The notes under the pieces were generated by a model that had not been told where the DNA came from, did no database searches, and saw only the letters and a program-made list of their open reading frames with translations. The translations under genes were made by a program, and so were the position numbers. A stretch of 6,035 nt of DNA from Deltaproteobacteria bacterium (lineage in GTDB: Bacteria; UBA10199; 2-02-FULL-44-16), in assembly GCA_016203825.1 (NCBI GenBank), contig JACQMA010000058.1, positions 1-6,035 of the forward strand, given 5' to 3'. Positions 5,354 to 6,035 of the stretch are shown here, piece by piece. Each line of letters opens with the position of its first letter. Within the stretch, counting starts at the first letter, position 1.

Positions 5354-5731
5354 ATGCGTCACGCACTCTTTCTTTGTTTGCTGATCGCCTGCGCGGGCTG
5401 TGGCACGAGTGCCACGAGCTTTGACCCGGACGTCGTCACCGATTCTCCCCCAACGATCACGCGTATCGCTCCTGCAGCGGGAGTGGCGGGAGATACGATT
5501 ACCATTTTTGGTCTCGGATTTTCGGTGGCGCCCCAAAATAATATCGTCAGTATCGGGAGTGCCATCACCACCGCCGACGGCTATCAGCTCGTCGATCCTC
5601 CGACGTCTTCTGAAATCGAGTCACTCACGTTCACCATCCCCAACGACGCGACAACGGGAGAACAGCCGGTGACGCTTGTCGTTGGCGCCTTCTCCAGCAA
5701 TAGCGACATGATCCTCACGGTGAACCCGTGA
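5354..5731 (+). CDS. Small IPT/TIG-domain lipoprotein
   Basis: A 125-aa secreted lipoprotein. The N-terminus (MRHALFLCLLIACAGCG) is a short signal peptide with two possible lipobox cysteines, Cys13 (LIAC) and Cys16 (CAGC); either would be lipidated and anchored to the envelope. After a polar linker, residues about 33-124 form one immunoglobulin-like IPT/TIG domain: it opens with PTITRIAPAAGVAGDTITIFGLGFS, has a central ADGYQLVDPPTSSEIESLTFTIPNDATTGEQPVTLVVG, and closes with DMILTV. These are the usual strand landmarks of the family, where such domains serve as binding or spacer modules. It has no catalytic motif. It follows the previous gene after 15 nt with a weak ribosome site and overlaps the next gene by GTGA. 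Its specific role is unknown; an envelope job linked to the adjacent kinase is only a guess. Confidence 0.82.
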   Translation: MRHALFLCLLIACAGCGTSATSFDPDVVTDSPPTITRIAPAAGVAGDTITIFGLGFSVAPQNNIVSIGSAITTADGYQLVDPPTSSEIESLTFTIPNDATTGEQPVTLVVGAFSSNSDMILTVNP

Positions 5732-6035
5732 AAGAACTCGTGGGCCGGCTCTTGCAACGCTTTTCCGGAATAACAGCCAACGTTCGCGATCTCACGAAAC
5801 TCCACGGCGATGCGTCGTACCGCACGTATTTTCGCGCTACCCTCGACGATGGTCAGACGTTCATCGTGATGCAGATGCCGGAGGGAAAATCTTCGGCCTC
5901 AGAAGAGATTACCAACTTCAAGGGAACATTGCCGGAGCTTCCCTTTATCAATGTCGCACGCTATCTCGCCAGTCGCGGCCTTCCTGTTCCACAGGTTATC
6001 GGCCACGACGAATCGAGTCGCTTGATGATTATTGA
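5728..6035 (+). CDS. AmgK-like aminoglycoside-phosphotransferase-fold sugar kinase (N-terminal part)
   Basis: The first 102 codons of a gene cut by the window's right edge. It looks like the APH-fold family (COG3178) that includes AmgK, the anomeric kinase for N-acetylmuramate/N-acetylglucosamine in cell-wall recycling, normally about 330-360 aa. Visible landmarks are the nucleotide-binding loop HGDASYRTYFRA (26-37), the following strand QTFIVMQMPEG (43-53) where AmgK-like proteins have a similar 'MD/MQ-P' motif, and PFINVARYLASRGLPVPQVIGHDE (72-95), the N-lobe helix and strand typical of these kinases. The catalytic HxD and DFQ motifs would lie beyond the edge, so the substrate cannot be confirmed. 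The GTG start overlaps the lipoprotein stop by 4 nt (GTGA). In many genomes a MurU-like nucleotidyltransferase follows such a gene; whether it does here is not visible. Confidence 0.78.
   Translation, partial: MKELVGRLLQRFSGITANVRDLTKLHGDASYRTYFRATLDDGQTFIVMQMPEGKSSASEEITNFKGTLPELPFINVARYLASRGLPVPQVIGHDESSRLMII

Noticed and set aside
1..6035. CRISPR arrays, tRNA/rRNA genes, transposase or phage genes
   Set aside because: No regularly spaced direct repeats, clover-leaf arms, IS ends or recombinase motifs were seen on either strand.

Overview
The window reads as an ordinary chromosomal stretch of a Gram-negative (diderm) bacterium with moderate GC and GTG as well as ATG starts. I see no phage, IS, tRNA, rRNA or CRISPR sequence. 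A lipoprotein, a probable cell-wall amino-sugar kinase and a coupled pair of proteins of a type I associate with Myxococcota and other 'Deltaproteobacteria' suggest that broad lineage. This placement is an impression from remembered family resemblance, not a search result.

Left part (1-2232): an open-ended + strand gene whose C-terminus carries a transglutaminase-like Cys-His-Asp triad. It is followed by a - strand thioredoxin-fold [2Fe-2S] ferredoxin and a divergently transcribed + strand rlmE (FtsJ/RrmJ 23S rRNA 2'-O-methyltransferase). The two convergent junctions on this side (1276-1279 and 2229-2232) are 4-nt tail-to-tail overlaps in which one tetranucleotide supplies both stop codons.

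Middle (2229-2970): a small - strand protein of unknown function (helix-turn-helix-like core, Gly-rich linker, C-terminal membrane segment) with a near-perfect Shine-Dalgarno. Its upstream region is unusually structured. It holds a compact candidate H-type pseudoknot touching the Shine-Dalgarno, then a strong intrinsic-terminator hairpin facing the same gene, then two interleaved inverted repeats. Read on the - strand this looks like an attenuated leader or the end of a small RNA. It is the most unusual non-coding signal in the window.

Right part (2970-6035), all + strand: a polytopic membrane protein resembling the MprF/AglD flippase-like family, with a plausible sigma-70 promoter. After a 111-nt gap with a second promoter comes a compact run: two translationally coupled conserved proteins of unknown function, a small IPT/TIG-domain lipoprotein, and the start of an AmgK-like sugar kinase cut by the window edge. 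Stop/start overlaps (GTGA) at two junctions and a 15-nt gap at the third suggest one transcription unit, possibly with an envelope theme.
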